This document shows, piece after piece, positions 25,761 to 37,940 of a DNA stretch of 64,000 nucleotides. Location of the stretch: NCBI GenBank assembly GCA_037576195.1, contig CM075101.1:13702001-13766000 (forward strand), read 5' to 3'. Every line of letters begins with the position of its first letter. The first letter of the stretch is position 1. Source of the DNA: Phytoseiulus persimilis. Lineage: Eukaryota; Arthropoda; Arachnida; Mesostigmata; Phytoseiidae. The notes beneath the pieces were generated by a model, which saw nothing but the letters and a program-made list of their open reading frames with translations, made no database searches and was not told where the DNA came from. The translations under genes and the position numbers were made by a program.

Positions 25761-28515
25761 TGAACCTTACACAGAGTTTTCGGTGTGCCAAAGCCTGTGT
25801 GTTCCCAGTAATGGCTCACTGCATTGTTTATCGGTGCCCGACCTCAGTACTTCACCGCATCAGCTCTTCAAGGAATTCTGTTCCGAAACGCCGAGAATCG
25901 CGTCCTACACTTTATCCCCACCAAGCCGCTCACCGGCTTCGTCCGTGTCGAACAGTCCCAATCGGATATCTCGCCACAGAGACAAACAGAGTAAAGGGAG
26001 ACGGAGATCACTCGGTGTGCCGGGCAGCCGATCCCCCAACGGCAGGAGTTTATGGAAAGAGCTCGACGAGGATCCGTGGGCAGAGTTCCACAGAAAGCGA
26101 TCCCCTGGCGCTGCGAGGTCGCCCAAGTCTCATTTGGAACCGCCGACAGGCTACAGGTGTCGATCGTTCTCCATCACATCGAGAGGAAATATCTTAAATC
26201 TCGGTGACGTGATCCTCTCGGATTTGGAGGAACGACGACAGAGCACGAGCTCGTGCACGGAGGACGCCGAAAGTACCGGACCGCCAGTGTTCCGCGTGCG
26301 GCTCATCGGGAGCCCAGGAGTGGGGAAATCCTGTTTGATTCGGCAGTTCATCGAGGGCTGCGGCGACACCGTCAACGAGGAGGGTCATCTAGAAATTAGT
26401 GAGTCGCTTCTCAGTTAGGGATCATCCGTGGCTGTTCATTTCGCGAGCGAACAAGAGGAATTCCAGCCTCCGGCTAAATAGATAAGTGGTTGCTTGGGCC
26501 TGAGGCTTTCAGGTTGGCTGCCTCCACTCTCCCAGTACATCGGTGGTAGCTCGCGCCTGTTAATTATAGGCTCAGGTTGTTGTTGCTCCCGCTGGCGGGT
26601 TTCACCCGCGAAAATCGGGCCTGGCATTGTTGGCTGCTACCTGCGAGAGCTGGAGCAGAGCATTCGAGGCTTGCTTATGCAGGCTCCCCGTGAATGGGAG
26701 TTGTTGTCGTTGACTTTCTCCCGGTTTTCGGGTTCAGCCTCTCAGTGTTAGAGTCTCACTTTTCAGTCACGAGCCCGCCTCCGTCGGCGGGGAACAGTGT
26801 GGACACCCAGTCGATGCGCGTAACGCTCGACAGCGAGGAATTCGAGGTCGAGTTCGATGAGACCACCGATGGCGTGGTGAGTGGACAGATTTCATTTTGT
26901 TTTGTGTCTGGCAGTACCCCCCCCCCCTCCCCTCCTCCCCCCGTACGCTTCCGCCGGAGTCCGGCGCGTGGTTCGATCGCTTACATCGTCCAGCTCGAAC
27001 AGAAAGGTTGGCTCCGATGAGGAACAAACCATGCCTGATCAGCATGTCTCCCGATCGTGTGTGCGAATGTTTGCTATTCGATTCCGAGTCCGTCAATCGT
27101 GCCGCTTGTTCCTTCGCCAGATCACAAGGCAACACATCGAAGAGATAGACGCGTTTGTAGTTGTCTACTCGATAACAGACCGGGAAAGCTGGGATTTCGC
27201 CGAGGATGCCATAACCGAGCTTCGTGTGCTTTGCGGTTATCCAAAAGGACGTCGGAAATCGTCGATGATCGCCGCCACGGTCGACCGGCCAATCACGAAG
27301 GCTATCATCTTGGCTGCAAACAAGGCCGACTTGGCTCGAAGCAGATGCGTTTCTAATGAAGGTAAGTAATGGGGCATCTCGGGCTCCTCGCAGGCGTACT
27401 CCGCCGGAACGCCGAGGAGGCCCGTTCCCATCGCTCTTGAGTTACAGTTAGCTTCTGACAGATTCAGAAGGCGGAGAGGAGATCCTCACTAATTATTGGG
27501 GTCTGGGTGTCCCTGCAAAAATCGGTTTCTGAAGCGTACAGCAGCCGCCGCCATCAGTCCCGGTGAACTGAGGATCTCAGGAGACGAACGTTGACAGTGA
27601 GCTCGAAGTTTTATATGATCAAAGACTCGAGGAAATGGAGCGAGCCGGCGAGGAATGGAGCGAGTTTTGTTTCGTTCCAGAGTTCACTCCCGCTGTTGCT
27701 ATTATACATCCTTTGTTCAGAAACTCCTTTCGCTGGACCAGCGACTGAAGGCAGCTATTGTTTTCTCAACTGGTGGAATAATACCTAAACTGTTGTTCTG
27801 CTTTCTTCGGGACGCGGGCCTTCGCGTAATGAGACGCGCGATGCTGACGGTTGAGAGCTGTTGACAGTAGCGCGGTCGTATGTTATTTCTATAAACATGT
27901 GAAACCCGATATGCGTTGCAGAGAGCGGACTCCGTTTTTCTGGACTTGTTTCTGGAAACGCTCTTCGAGTTCCCATTTGGTGGGTCGTGATCGGCCGCCG
28001 CGGGACCACACGGGCGGCGCGGACACGAATGGACACAACGTGTCCCCGACAGGTTCAAGATCGAACTCGCTGCCGGGATCTCACAGCCGATAGGCTGACA
28101 TGCACAGCATAAACTCTGACATATTTCTCCCTGACTTGAACTGTTTGCAGAAGCCAAAGCTTTCTCGAAAAAGCACGACTTGAAGTTCATGGAAATGTCA
28201 GCTTGCATCGGGCACAACGTTGACGATGTCTTGGTGAAACTACTCAAACAGCTTCGCCTCAAGCAACGCTCGGGATCCGTTCCCGCGTGGTGCAACCTCA
28301 ACGTACCCATCCGTTCCCGGGCCTCCTCTCTCAGCCCCGACCCCTCCTCCGCCCGTCGTGTTTCGCTCTCAGTGCCAGCCTTGTCCCCGATCACGACCCG
28401 ACGGCCGTCTGTCGCTAGATCAATCTGCTATAAGGCCCGAGGCTTTATAAGCAAATTCTGGACCAAGTGCGACTCAAGGAGAACTCACTCTTATGATGAC
28501 ATACACGTTTTATAG
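25708..28515 (+). CDS. RGK-family (Rad/Rem/Gem-Kir) Ras-like GTPase, copy A
   Basis: Four exons: 25708-26398, 26767-26876, 27121-27361 and 28151-28515, giving 468 residues. Donors are GTGAGT, GTGAGT and GTAAGT; acceptors end TTCAG, GCCAG and TGCAG. All exon phases agree. A serine-rich N-terminal extension of about 190 residues contains RRRS and RSFS phosphorylation-type motifs. The G1 P-loop GSPGVGKS is at about 201-208, G4 NKAD at about 334-337 and G5 SAC at about 364-366. The DxxG of G3 is absent (EFDETTD stands there), a hallmark of RGK proteins, which have unusual G2/G3 regions. The C-terminus is a basic amphipathic stretch (KARGFISKFWTKC) followed by a terminal block ending SYDDIHVL. This matches the RGK C-terminal signature, and there is no CAAX prenylation box. 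RGK proteins bind voltage-gated calcium-channel beta subunits and calmodulin and act at the plasma membrane; that role is inferred from the family. I chose ATG 25708 because copy B starts at the same residue after an in-frame stop. Copy A lies tail-to-tail with copy B. Confidence 0.95.
26011..26171 (+). repeat. 161-bp tract identical between RGK copies A and B
   Basis: Within exon 1, bases 26011-26171 match 37516-37356 on the minus strand at every position. The tract is bounded by single differences (A/G on the left, C/G on the right). Flanking exon sequence differs at scattered, mostly silent sites; the next longest identical exon run I noticed is about 70 bases. Confidence 0.9.
26917..26927. 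repeat. Poly-C homopolymer, 11 bases, inside RGK copy A intron 2
   Basis: Eleven C followed by a C/T-rich stretch within intron 26877-27120. Copy B's intron 2 has no such run. Confidence 0.85.
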
Positions 28516-31447
28516 ACGCGCGCGCGCCGATATTCGAATCCCGAGCCACGCTTCCTAATTTTCCGCCGTCAGCACGTGAGCTACCTGATCATAGTCTCCA
28601 ACTCTTAGAAACGAGGTTTCTGAACCTTGACTGAGATATCGAACAAAGTAGCACCGGAGAGTGTTTCGTGGTCATAGAGTTCTCTTCACCCTAGAACTTC
28701 GCTGTTCTAACCGTTGCAAGCGCCCTGGATGCACAGCCTCGGCGAGTTTCTGCTCAGACGGCTTAACCTGGAAATTGAACTTGAAATTCGCTGCGGAATC
28801 ACGCGAGCCCTGCGGCTCGACTCTTTGGAAACCGTCATCAGAGGCGGGATTACCGCCATTAATGGCTCTGATGAGCAGGGCTCGCGTCTGCCGAAATTTC
28901 AGGCTGAATCTCCACCAAGTTCTAGGACGCTCACCTGCTCAAAGTGATTTCGACTCGGACAAACTCGAAGAAAGTTTGCCCTGATGGAATTAGTTTGGTA
29001 AATCCGGTGATATCCACTCAGGTGCATCCAAACAAAGTGAGTTTGGAATCAGTGAACCCGACAGAGCTCCTCTTTAATGGACCGAAATCGGTCGAGCCAG
29101 ACGCAACCTGAACGGAGTTATCCTGTAATAAAACGGACCGAGTTTAGAAAAGAGGGCTAGCCCCAACATTCCTTTGAACAGTCGCCAACGGTCAACACGC
29201 TTTTGCCTGTTTCTCGAGCTCAATCCACTCGCTGCTCCGGTGGGTTGCTACGTGGCTGAGCGCAGGATCGGGAGAAAAAACGTCGTTCTCCGCGTTCTGG
29301 AACTCAATGCAATACGTCGAACCTTCCGCACACCGCGAGCCTCGAAAATCTAAAACCTCCCCCGAGAGAGTAGAGGCAGCGAACGAAGAAATTTGATGTT
29401 TTTTCTCGAACGAAAAGGATGCTGAATAAATTTCTTACAGATGAGAAGCCCGGGAGTGTTTCATTATCAGATTTAGGAGCATGCTCAGCAGGTGCACGTA
29501 ACTCGGCTCGAGTTTCCGGCGAGTACGTGCGCGTGTTTCCCACTCGCTGTAGCGGCTGGAGTTAGAAGGGAAAACCGGCTCTGGCGCATAAGCACGTCAC
29601 TTTCAGGGCTCGGGGAATGCGAGCCAATGCGGCCACGTCAAGTATTATAACGTGCTGAATGATGAATCGGTCGAAGCTTCGCGACCAACCCGGTCCCACG
29701 GTAGGTCAAGCATAAGAGTTCCCGTCATTGCTTGCAAGTTTTATGGAACAGCATCCGTACGATCCGGTCCCGCCGCGGGAGGAAAAAGCCGATTCCGTCG
29801 GCGCGTTGGGCCAATACTTATTCATACCACTCTGGGAGGCGGTGACGCCGTCGTGTCAAGCTCTACGGCGGCATCGTGTATTGCCGATGTGACGATGAAC
29901 ACATGGAGACCAGGGAGAGTCGGCAAACGCAGCCGGACGAAAGTTGGAGAGGCATCCGCTCAGTTTTCGAGGAATAACGCACCTGCTATACGCAGGGGAG
30001 AGTGACGGAGCTGAATAATGGCGAGAATATCCTCTGCGGTGCATGTTTCGCAATCGCGAGCGGATTCAGTCCCTTCATTAGGAAGAAGCTTCTCACTGAC
30101 ATTAGAGCGGGGCTCTAGCTGCTCGCTTCTTGCGACCTGACGTTCAGAATCGCCGCCGGCCGTCATGAAAACCTTTCACGAAAAGTTTCATTAAAGCTGC
30201 AAATGAGGCCGGTTAGGCGACGGGTGGCTACGGAGATGGGTTTGCGCCCGATAAAATGCGCTCCTGCCAAAGTAAATATCCTCGTACTTAAACGCGCACT
30301 CATCCGCCGAGCGACTCCGTTTTCGCCTAATCCAGATCATTGAAAGCTCATGACAGATTCAAGAAACGAGCTCACATACCCACGGGATGCCGCCAACCCG
30401 AGACGAAACGCAACCACCATCCAAGACTCATGGCTTCGGAAACGATTCGGAAACGGATTCCGATATTTCTCCGCTGTGGAGGTTCCATGGACTTAAGCAG
30501 CAGCTCGCGGCTCATGTTCCGCGAGATCACTTCTGGTGGACCGACCGTTTCTCACCTTCCCGGGAAGGCGCGGAAGCTACAGGCGTGGAGTGAGCTTTTT
30601 GGAGCTGCAGGATCCAAGGTCATTTTCGATCCTCGAAGGAGGCCACTGGTCGACGTTGCGTCACTGACTGGAAGCTTTGAATATCCGAACCTACTCGGGT
30701 GATTTCTCCTCGAGCAGCGGCCAACAGTCCCTCTTCCATTCGGAACCTGCGTCCAGGACTTGGCGGCGGGGAACTTCAGAGAAATACCGGAGCATCGGAG
30801 CTCCGCTCACTGAATCCACGACCCTGTATTCAGGCTTCCAGTAGAGCCCCTCGAGACCTACGTTGTTTTCGAAGGGAACAACGCGGAAGGTATGAAGGGT
30901 TGTTTAGGCAATTTTGTCACTTTTCTCCCCGGGGACCATTTTTTGTTTCCGATACTCGATCATTCCCCTCATCCAACTTGGAGTTCTGAGGGACACACGA
31001 CGGCGGAGATAACGCAACCGAGCGTCTCGGAACTTCAAGGGGGCGACTCCCGTGCGAGCCGTATTCCCGCGCACGATGTTTCATTCCTCTCTCCAAAACT
31101 CGTTTTTCTCAGAATCCCCTCCCCCGCTCGACGCGGTTCTCCCTCCATCTTTCAGTTTTCAATAGAAGAGCTTGTTGAATGAGCTCGATGGCTCGCGTAT
31201 TCCCCTGGGCATCTTCAGCAGCGCGTTCAGTGAGTGACTTTGTCATTTTCCGACCATCCTGAGTGAATGGCGATCACACAGCGTCGAAGTAGCACTCAGT
31301 TCCGCGCTGCCACGGAAGTTCAGTAAGGTAAATGCTCCCCAGTTTGATGAAGATTATCAATTCAAAACAGGTTCCCGGTGGTGGAATACTCTCAGTTCCC
31401 GATACAGCCTATACTTCCCTTGATTCCGTCGTTTCGCGCACAACAGA

Positions 31448-32338
31448 CTATTTGAGCATTCGTTTTCCAGGCCTCACCGTTCTTGGAAAAAACGCACGCT
31501 CCCCATGTGAATCCATTCCATCCTTTAGATATACATACATACTCGCCATCGTGCTGGGGCTCAGACACTCGGATCCCAAATTTTCCAAGCAAAATGTTTG
31601 CAGACGTCGCAGGTAGTAAATGTTGCAGGAGAGTTCGTTCATCAGTTGTGGATACTGAGTTCGCGGTGTGGGGCCCTGGTGTTCGATTTCAACCTCGGAC
31701 TGAAGTCCGCGATATGAGTCGCGATTTCCTCCGAGTACAGTATATGCTGGGAACCGGCTGATGCATGGACCGGACATTCGATCATCACGGGACGACTGAC
31801 TCTTGAGTTGTGCCATTTGGGTCAAGGGTGTGATAATCGTTCGCACCGCGACGTTCCCATGGCTCTGCTCAATCCGGCATTCAAAACGACGTGACGGGAC
31901 TGAATTCCTGATCAGCTTCCGGCTTCCGACTCTCGTTCCTTCTGGAGGTGTGAAACCCTGCTCCGACACCAAGGAGCGTCGCTCTTCCGCGCAACGAATC
32001 GAATCCGTCCAAGCGCTTCGCTGATTACCGATGTCTGAGTATCCGAAGATAGATTGTACGAAGGTAGGTCGACCAATTAGCGACGTTGAGTTTCTTCTCA
32101 ACGAGCCCATTCGCTTCGCTGCCCTCCGCTCCCGCGGGTCAAGCACTTCTGGAAGCATACGCTCTCTTGATCTACGAATTGAGGTCGACGCCTGGAGATT
32201 GAAATCGACCCGAATCTCGTTCGCAGCTACCACGCTGTTCGGAGGAGGTCCGCAGAGTCCCCCGCGGCAAGAGGCTTCAAGAGTTTGAAAACGCGTCCTT
32301 GTCCTCCTTAGTGGAGCCTTAGCTGAGTGCACTCCCAT
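31448..32338 (-). CDS. Unassigned 296-codon open frame
   Basis: This is the longest uninterrupted frame in the window apart from the LINE frame (20213-21277). It is rich in Arg and Ser, has no signal peptide or membrane segment, and shows no motif I recognise. A frame this long is unlikely but not impossible by chance in sequence that is poor in stop codons. The opposite strand also has a long frame here (31803-32288, one stop), which argues that low stop density rather than coding may explain both. I cannot offer a function. It sits between the two RGK genes and is not part of the duplication. Confidence 0.2.
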   Translation of the reverse strand: MGVHSAKAPLRRTRTRFQTLEASCRGGLCGPPPNSVVAANEIRVDFNLQASTSIRRSRERMLPEVLDPRERRAAKRMGSLRRNSTSLIGRPTFVQSIFGYSDIGNQRSAWTDSIRCAEERRSLVSEQGFTPPEGTRVGSRKLIRNSVPSRRFECRIEQSHGNVAVRTIITPLTQMAQLKSQSSRDDRMSGPCISRFPAYTVLGGNRDSYRGLQSEVEIEHQGPTPRTQYPQLMNELSCNIYYLRRLQTFCLENLGSECLSPSTMASMYVYLKDGMDSHGERAFFPRTVRPGKRMLK

Positions 32339-33569
32339 ATGGCTCTAGGAACTCTTGAACAAATGCTGAAATAGCAGAGATTCAAACCTAGAAGGATTTC
32401 GGGATTTCGCTCATAACTGGCGCCGACAACGATTGAGGATAAGGGGGGCTTTGCAGACTTTGCTTTCGGCAACTGAAGGAACGCGTCTCCGAAAAGGGAG
32501 GTTTAGTTCCTGTTTCCTCACTGGCCAGCTCACTGTGAGCATCAACTCGAAGCTTCCAGACCTGCGAAGGGCTCGAAGGTGTGCAGAGAGAAACGCAGGT
32601 GTGCAGAGCGAAGATCGTCGCAGCAGTCGCCGATATCGCGAGGCTTACCAAACCGGGGCGATCACTGGAATTAGGAGGCAGCTGCTGCTCAACTGTCCTA
32701 TTTAATACCCTCATTGACAGCAAGATGCCTTTCAGTTTGAGTTGCTTGTCGGCTGTCTACAAGAATCACCGTCAGAACGACACCGATGCAGTCTTTGGGC
32801 GTCTAAACCCTAGTACATGTTACTTGACGAGGAAACTAGCTCATAGCGCGAATCGGGTGAGCTACTACCGCCGTATGAACCGAGGATGGAACCTCCCTGG
32901 AAAGAACGACTTTTTTCTGCGACGTATTCCTCAGCTGTTTCTCTTCGCAGCCCGTCGTGAAGGTGTCCGTCGTGGAGTTTTCCCGAGACCAATTACTGGG
33001 GCGATCTCCCTCATGAGGCAGTTCCGAGATACTTCCCTCGTGCTCAACCTGCGTAGAGCTCACCTCTGCGGCTCGATCCGAACAATCGATTGACCCCTCC
33101 ATGCGCAAATAGAATTACCAGGAACTCTCGAGCTCTCAGTCCCGATCCAAGCTACCCGAAGTATCAGCGCTCTTTCCGAAGCGTACGCTTTGATTGCAGG
33201 CCCACGTTTAGGAGAGTACAATGCAATATGATCCGGGAACTTCGTCGAGTCTCAATCCCCGTGCTCGAACTTGTTATTCAAAACTTCCAGCTGGATCAGT
33301 TCCATTATCCTAAATCATGGCTCTCCCACGGGTTCGAACGAAGCTCTAATTTTCAGTTCGCATGCTGGGAGCTCACCAACGAACAGAAACCCTGTTTTGC
33401 GTGGTCACGCTCGACCTGAAACTTGGTGAAATCGGTAGCAAGCTCATCTCGAGTAGCAAAACGACTTTCCATTCTTCTTCGGTAGGATTCGGATGATCCA
33501 GCTCACGAGTTCCCCCATTTGAGGAGGCATCGCATGGTGGAGCCGGAATTCAAGCCGCAAGGGGAATAT

Positions 33570-33583
33570 CCCCCCCCCCCCCC
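33570..33583. repeat. Poly-C homopolymer, 14 bases
   Basis: Fourteen consecutive C in the RGK spacer. Confidence 0.95.
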
Positions 33584-34886
33584 TCCCCTCGCTACGCTGA
33601 TGGAAGGCTAGCCCATTCGGAACGGCCGACTGTCGGTTTGATCATGAGTCATTAGATGCTATAAAACGGGCACCATTTCATGTGAACACCGGTATTACAA
33701 AACGTACTCCTCGTAAGTGTATGTCCGTGCAGAGTCTATGGAAACAGGTGATTCGGGCATCGGCACCCGATCCCTCCCGAATTTCCGAACTACTCCGAAT
33801 CTCATTTTCGTTCTCAGGATGCTTTCCCGGCCATTCGTTCCCTGTGGGGCCTGTTCTCCTCGGAGAAATCTCTCGTCCAAACGTGTGCACATTCGAGCAA
33901 CAAGCAGCGCTCTGCTCTAACTGGAGGCACCACATCGATCGGATCTGAGTTGGAGCGCGGCCGAAATCTTCTAGCTCGTGAGGAAGGAAGAGACTGTGTA
34001 ACCGCATGACAGTACCAAATTTATTCTTTATCTGACGCGTTCATCGATCTAGATATAACTACAGTTCCCGCTCGTTATGCTCTTCTGTTCACTTGTGGAA
34101 AAAGGTCTGAGGTTTTTACTTGCTGGTGTGCGGAAGGCTCATCGTATTGCATTGGATTCCATGAGAATCAGAAGATTTTGTGATCCTGCCTGCAGCAACG
34201 TAATGGATACAAATTATGCGACGGGATTGGGGTCGCATCAGCAAGAATCAGCTGTGTGTCGATTGTTGCCGACTGCACACCGAATTCGGCTTGTGTTCTT
34301 TTCGTCTACCGCCCCATCGCTATGAGACGGGTTCGGCGAGCTCCGTTCAACTAGTCCGACTTCGTTCTAATCAGGTGAAGCTGTATTTGGCTTACTGGAC
34401 TTGAGCTTACTCCACTCTGACGAATCTTGTTCGGTTTCACTGTATATAAATACCCTTACTTCTTCCGACTCTTGGTCCAACTAGCCCAGATTCGGGAGAT
34501 CTGAGCTCCGACCCGCTGAGCTCCTATCGAATCCAAGCTATTCGAGTAAACTTCGATAGACTCACAAACGCAGCGTCTCAGCGAGGTCAGGTTCAATCTA
34601 TCGAGGCGTCTCCTACTTCGCGTCTCAGTCCGTCCACGTGCGGCTCGGACGGACGGGTCTGCTTTGACTGGGGAAACTCATTGTACGTCTACTTTTATCA
34701 AGTTCAGATTCGAGGGCTCACCTCGCTCAATGATACTTTGTCCAGAAAATCGTTCGAAAAGCACAAGCCTGAATCTCCGAGCACGAAGGGAGATCAGGTA
34801 GCGCCTCGAGAGTTCACTCGGACGGCTCAATTTCGTCGGAGGAGAACGAAGAGCGTGATCCGAGACTTAAGCATCGGCGCGTGCGT

Positions 34887-37819
34887 CTAGAGAACGTGCA
34901 AGTCATCGTAGGAATGAGTCCTGAGTGAGTCGCATTTGGTCCAGAATTTGCTTATAAAGCCACGGGCCTTATAGCATATCGATCTAGCTACGGACGGCCT
35001 CCGAGCCGTCATGGGGGAGAAGGCTGATACGGAAATTGAAGCACGACGGCCGTTGGGGTCGGGACTCAGAGAGGCGGCCCGGGAACGGATGGGTACGTTG
35101 AGGTTACACCAAGCGGGAACTGATCCCGAACGCTGCTTGAGGCGGAGCTGTTTCAGTACTTTCACGAGGACATCGTCAACGTTGTGCCCGATGCAAGCTG
35201 ACATTTCCATGAATTTCAAGTCGTGCTTTTTTGCGAAAGCCTTGGCTTCTGTGAAGAGATAAGGAAATTGTTAGAACACGGTGCGAGGCTACCGTGGCTC
35301 GAGCCGGGCAAGACGTGAGGCTAGCCCGCCGAGCGCGTCGAGGAGCCACCAGGGTTCTCCGGTTTGTTCAACAAATCCACACGAGGATATTCTGCGAATT
35401 CAAGGAACAATCTGGATGCCCAGGAAGTTTTTCCACTGAAGTGAGATTGTGATTTGTGTCCTGCGTCCGACGTTCGCAAAAATATGGAAACGGACGCTGC
35501 CGTCGTAACACCGACGCTGAGACTGGCGCAGAGTTCGTGACTCATTACGCGAGTATCTTTTCTGCTGAGGAAACAGTCAAACTTCTTAGGCGTCATCGCG
35601 GCACTTGGAGGAACAACAACGACGACTCCCGCATCCGCAGCGCGGAAACTTCCCGTCTCGGCGAGAACGGGCGACGTGGGTTCCGTACACAACCGCCTTG
35701 CATCGTTACAGTGGTTCACTTGGGGTCTCTCCAACGAGCGACAAAACGCCGCCCGGTCTTGGCATTTGAATATTTCTCTGAAGGGAGTCTGCGCTCTGGA
35801 CCATGTATCGATCGAGGATTACTCAGCCCTCTTCAAAGGCGCGAAAGTTTCGATGAGCGAACGTTTGTGGGTAACAGGCAACAAAAAATTGTTTCGTATG
35901 TAGGAGAGCTCATCGATACATCGCCCCCTGTGCAGGAGTTTTTTTTTGGCCTACATTGGACGGCTGTGAGGCTTTCCGTGTTGGACTCGACCGGAACTTT
36001 CCTCCGCGTCGTCGGATTGCTTCGTTAGATCTCTGTTTGTTGTGTCTCTAGCGTAACGAAAACGGCAGCGCACCGAGTGCTGTGCAAAAATCCTGACCTA
36101 CATCGCGCAGATGGATGAGGAGCATAGCCTCTTACCTTCGTTAGAAACGCATCTTCTCCGTGCCAAGTCGGCCTTATTCGCGGCTAAGATGATTGTTTTG
36201 GTTATTGGCCGATTCAGCGTCGTTGATGTTGTGGTCGTTGACGACTTTCGGCGTCCTTTCGAGTACCCGCAAAGCGTGCGAAGCTCGCTGATGGCGTCCT
36301 CGGCGAAATTCCAACTTTCCCGGTCTGTTATCGAGTAGACAACTACGAATGCGTCTATCTCTTCAATGTGCTGCTTAGTGATCTGTCGGGAAAACGGATC
36401 GGATCGATGAGAAAGCAGCTTGCAGCCGATAACAATCGCCAGCGAGCCCGGTCGATCGGATGATGTTTTTTTTCTCGTTCGAGTCGACGAATCGACCCTC
36501 ATTCGGCTTTCGAATGTGTTCAAGAACACAGCCCTTCATCGAGATCGTCTGAGCATCCAGCCGGCAGGCCGGCCTCGTCTTTCGGTGGCACCTACAACAC
36601 CGACGGTGTGGCTAGCCTGGCAGTGGAGAGGGGATTTGTTCCAAAATTCAAATTCTGTTCACCTACCACGTTGTCGGTGGTTTCATCGAACTCGACCTCG
36701 AATTCCTCGCCGTCGAGCATTACGCGGGTCGACTGAGTATCTACACTGTTCCTCGCTGAAGGTGGCGGGCTCGTTACTAAAAAATAAGACACCAACGCTA
36801 TGAAGGTGAACCGCGACAATGGACCTACAACACCTTTTCATTGGGAGCAGAGCCCCGCCACTGGCGTGAAGGCCCGTCGTAGCTTACGGCTACGTCCAAG
36901 GTGCGAGGCACACTTTCAGCAAACAATGTCTTTGTGCGGCTTGATTTCTGCCGACGGAGCTTCCTGACCGAGAACAACAGCCAAAGCCAGGCAGCTGGGC
37001 CCGGCGCGACCGAGTGAGAAGGGCCCGGCGCCAGATATCGCTCATCCATTGAGCCGGAAGCTGAAATTCCGTCTGAGCGCTCGCGGAATGGAAAGGCCGG
37101 GATTAGTTCTAGCTGACGAGGCACTTACTGATTTCCAGATGACCGTCTTCATTGACGGTGTCGGTGCAGCCCTCGATGAACTGCCGAATCAAACAAGATT
37201 TTCCAACTCCCGGACTCCCTATTAACCGCACACGGAACAACGGTGGGCCGGTGTCTTCCGGGTCGTCCGTACACGAACTCGTACTCCGTCGACGTTCCTC
37301 GAGGTTCGACAGGACGACATCACCGAGATTCAAGATATTCCCTCTCGACGTGATCGAGAACGATCGACACCTGTAGCCTGTCGGCGGTTCCAAATGAGAC
37401 TTGGGCGACCTCGCAGCGCCAGGGGATCGCTTTCTGTGGAACTCTGCCCACGGATCCTCGTCGAGCTCTTTCCATAAACTCCTGCCGTTGGGGGATCGGC
37501 TGCCCGGCACACCGAGCGATCTCCGTCTCCCTTTGCTCTGCTTGTTCCTGTGGCGAGATATCCGGCTCGGACTGCCTGAAGCCGACGACGCCGGGGAGCG
37601 GCTCGGAGGTGAGAGATTGTTTGACGTGATTCTTGGCGTTTCGGAACAGAACTCCTTGAAGAGCTGATGCGGTGAAGTACTGAGGTCGGGCACCGATAAA
37701 CAATGCAGTGAGCCATTACTGGGGACGCACAAGCTTTGGCACACCGAGTACTCTGTGTAAGGTTCACTGTGCCGTTTCTTCGGCTCGGTTACCGGAGGAA
37801 CCGTCAAGTCGACATACAT
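34887..37819 (-). CDS. RGK-family (Rad/Rem/Gem-Kir) Ras-like GTPase, copy B
   Basis: Four exons on the minus strand: 37819-37129, 36776-36667, 36382-36136 and 35248-34887, giving 469 residues. Exons 1 and 2 have exactly the lengths of copy A (691 and 110 bases). Exon 3 is six bases longer, with a Thr-rich insertion SSTTTTSTTLNR where copy A has SSMIAATVDR. Exon 4 is three bases shorter. Donors are GTAAGT, GTAGGT and GTAAGA; acceptors end TTTAG, GACAG and CACAG. The domain order matches copy A: serine-rich N-terminus, P-loop GSPGVGKS, EFDETTD in place of DxxG, NKAD, SAC, basic FISKFWTKC and the terminal SYDDLHVL block. No critical residue is lost, so both copies look functional. An in-frame TAA nine bases upstream fixes the start at ATG 37819. 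Function at calcium channels or the cytoskeleton is inferred from the family. Confidence 0.95.
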
Positions 37820-37825
37820 GACGAG

Positions 37826-37930
37826 TTATGCGGTTAGAGGACTCACTCTCGCAGAAAGGCTGGAAATGCAGTCCAAACGAAGAACTTGCCGATCAGTGAA
37901 CTTCCCGATGGAAAATCGGTTCGAGTTCAT
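37826..37930 (-). other. Upstream ORF in the leader of RGK copy B
   Basis: An ATG at 37930 opens a 34-codon frame ending in TAA at 37826, six bases before the main ATG at 37819. It is not homologous in position or frame to the upstream ORF of copy A. A uORF ending this close to the main start would be expected to dampen translation unless reinitiation occurs. Confidence 0.35.
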
Positions 37931-37940
37931 CGGAAGGAAA

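Larger units (their letters stand above)
28516..34886. other. Spacer between the convergent RGK genes
   Basis: The first 80 or so bases after each stop codon still match between copies: a GACGC(G)..GCGCCGAT block, then GCTACCTGATC. So the duplication includes part of the 3' UTR and fades near 28600 and 34790. A possible poly-A signal for copy A is AATAAA at 29127-29132, but it is far from the stop. A 14-base C run lies at 33570-33583. The only long frame is the unassigned 31448-32338 (minus), listed separately. A + frame at 31803-32288 with one internal stop overlaps it. I see no other gene. Confidence 0.5.

Noticed and set aside
26151..26375. Antisense frame in RGK exon 1, also present at 37152-37376 in copy B
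   Set aside because: The two antisense peptides are similar only because the sense exon is conserved. They are shadows of the RGK coding sequence.
28516..28600. tRNA or tRNA-derived SINE suggested by a TAGCTCACGTGC-like A box and GATTCGAAT-like B box on the minus strand
   Set aside because: The same segment is recognisable after copy B's stop codon, so it is RGK 3' UTR. Box spacing and arms do not fold as a tRNA.
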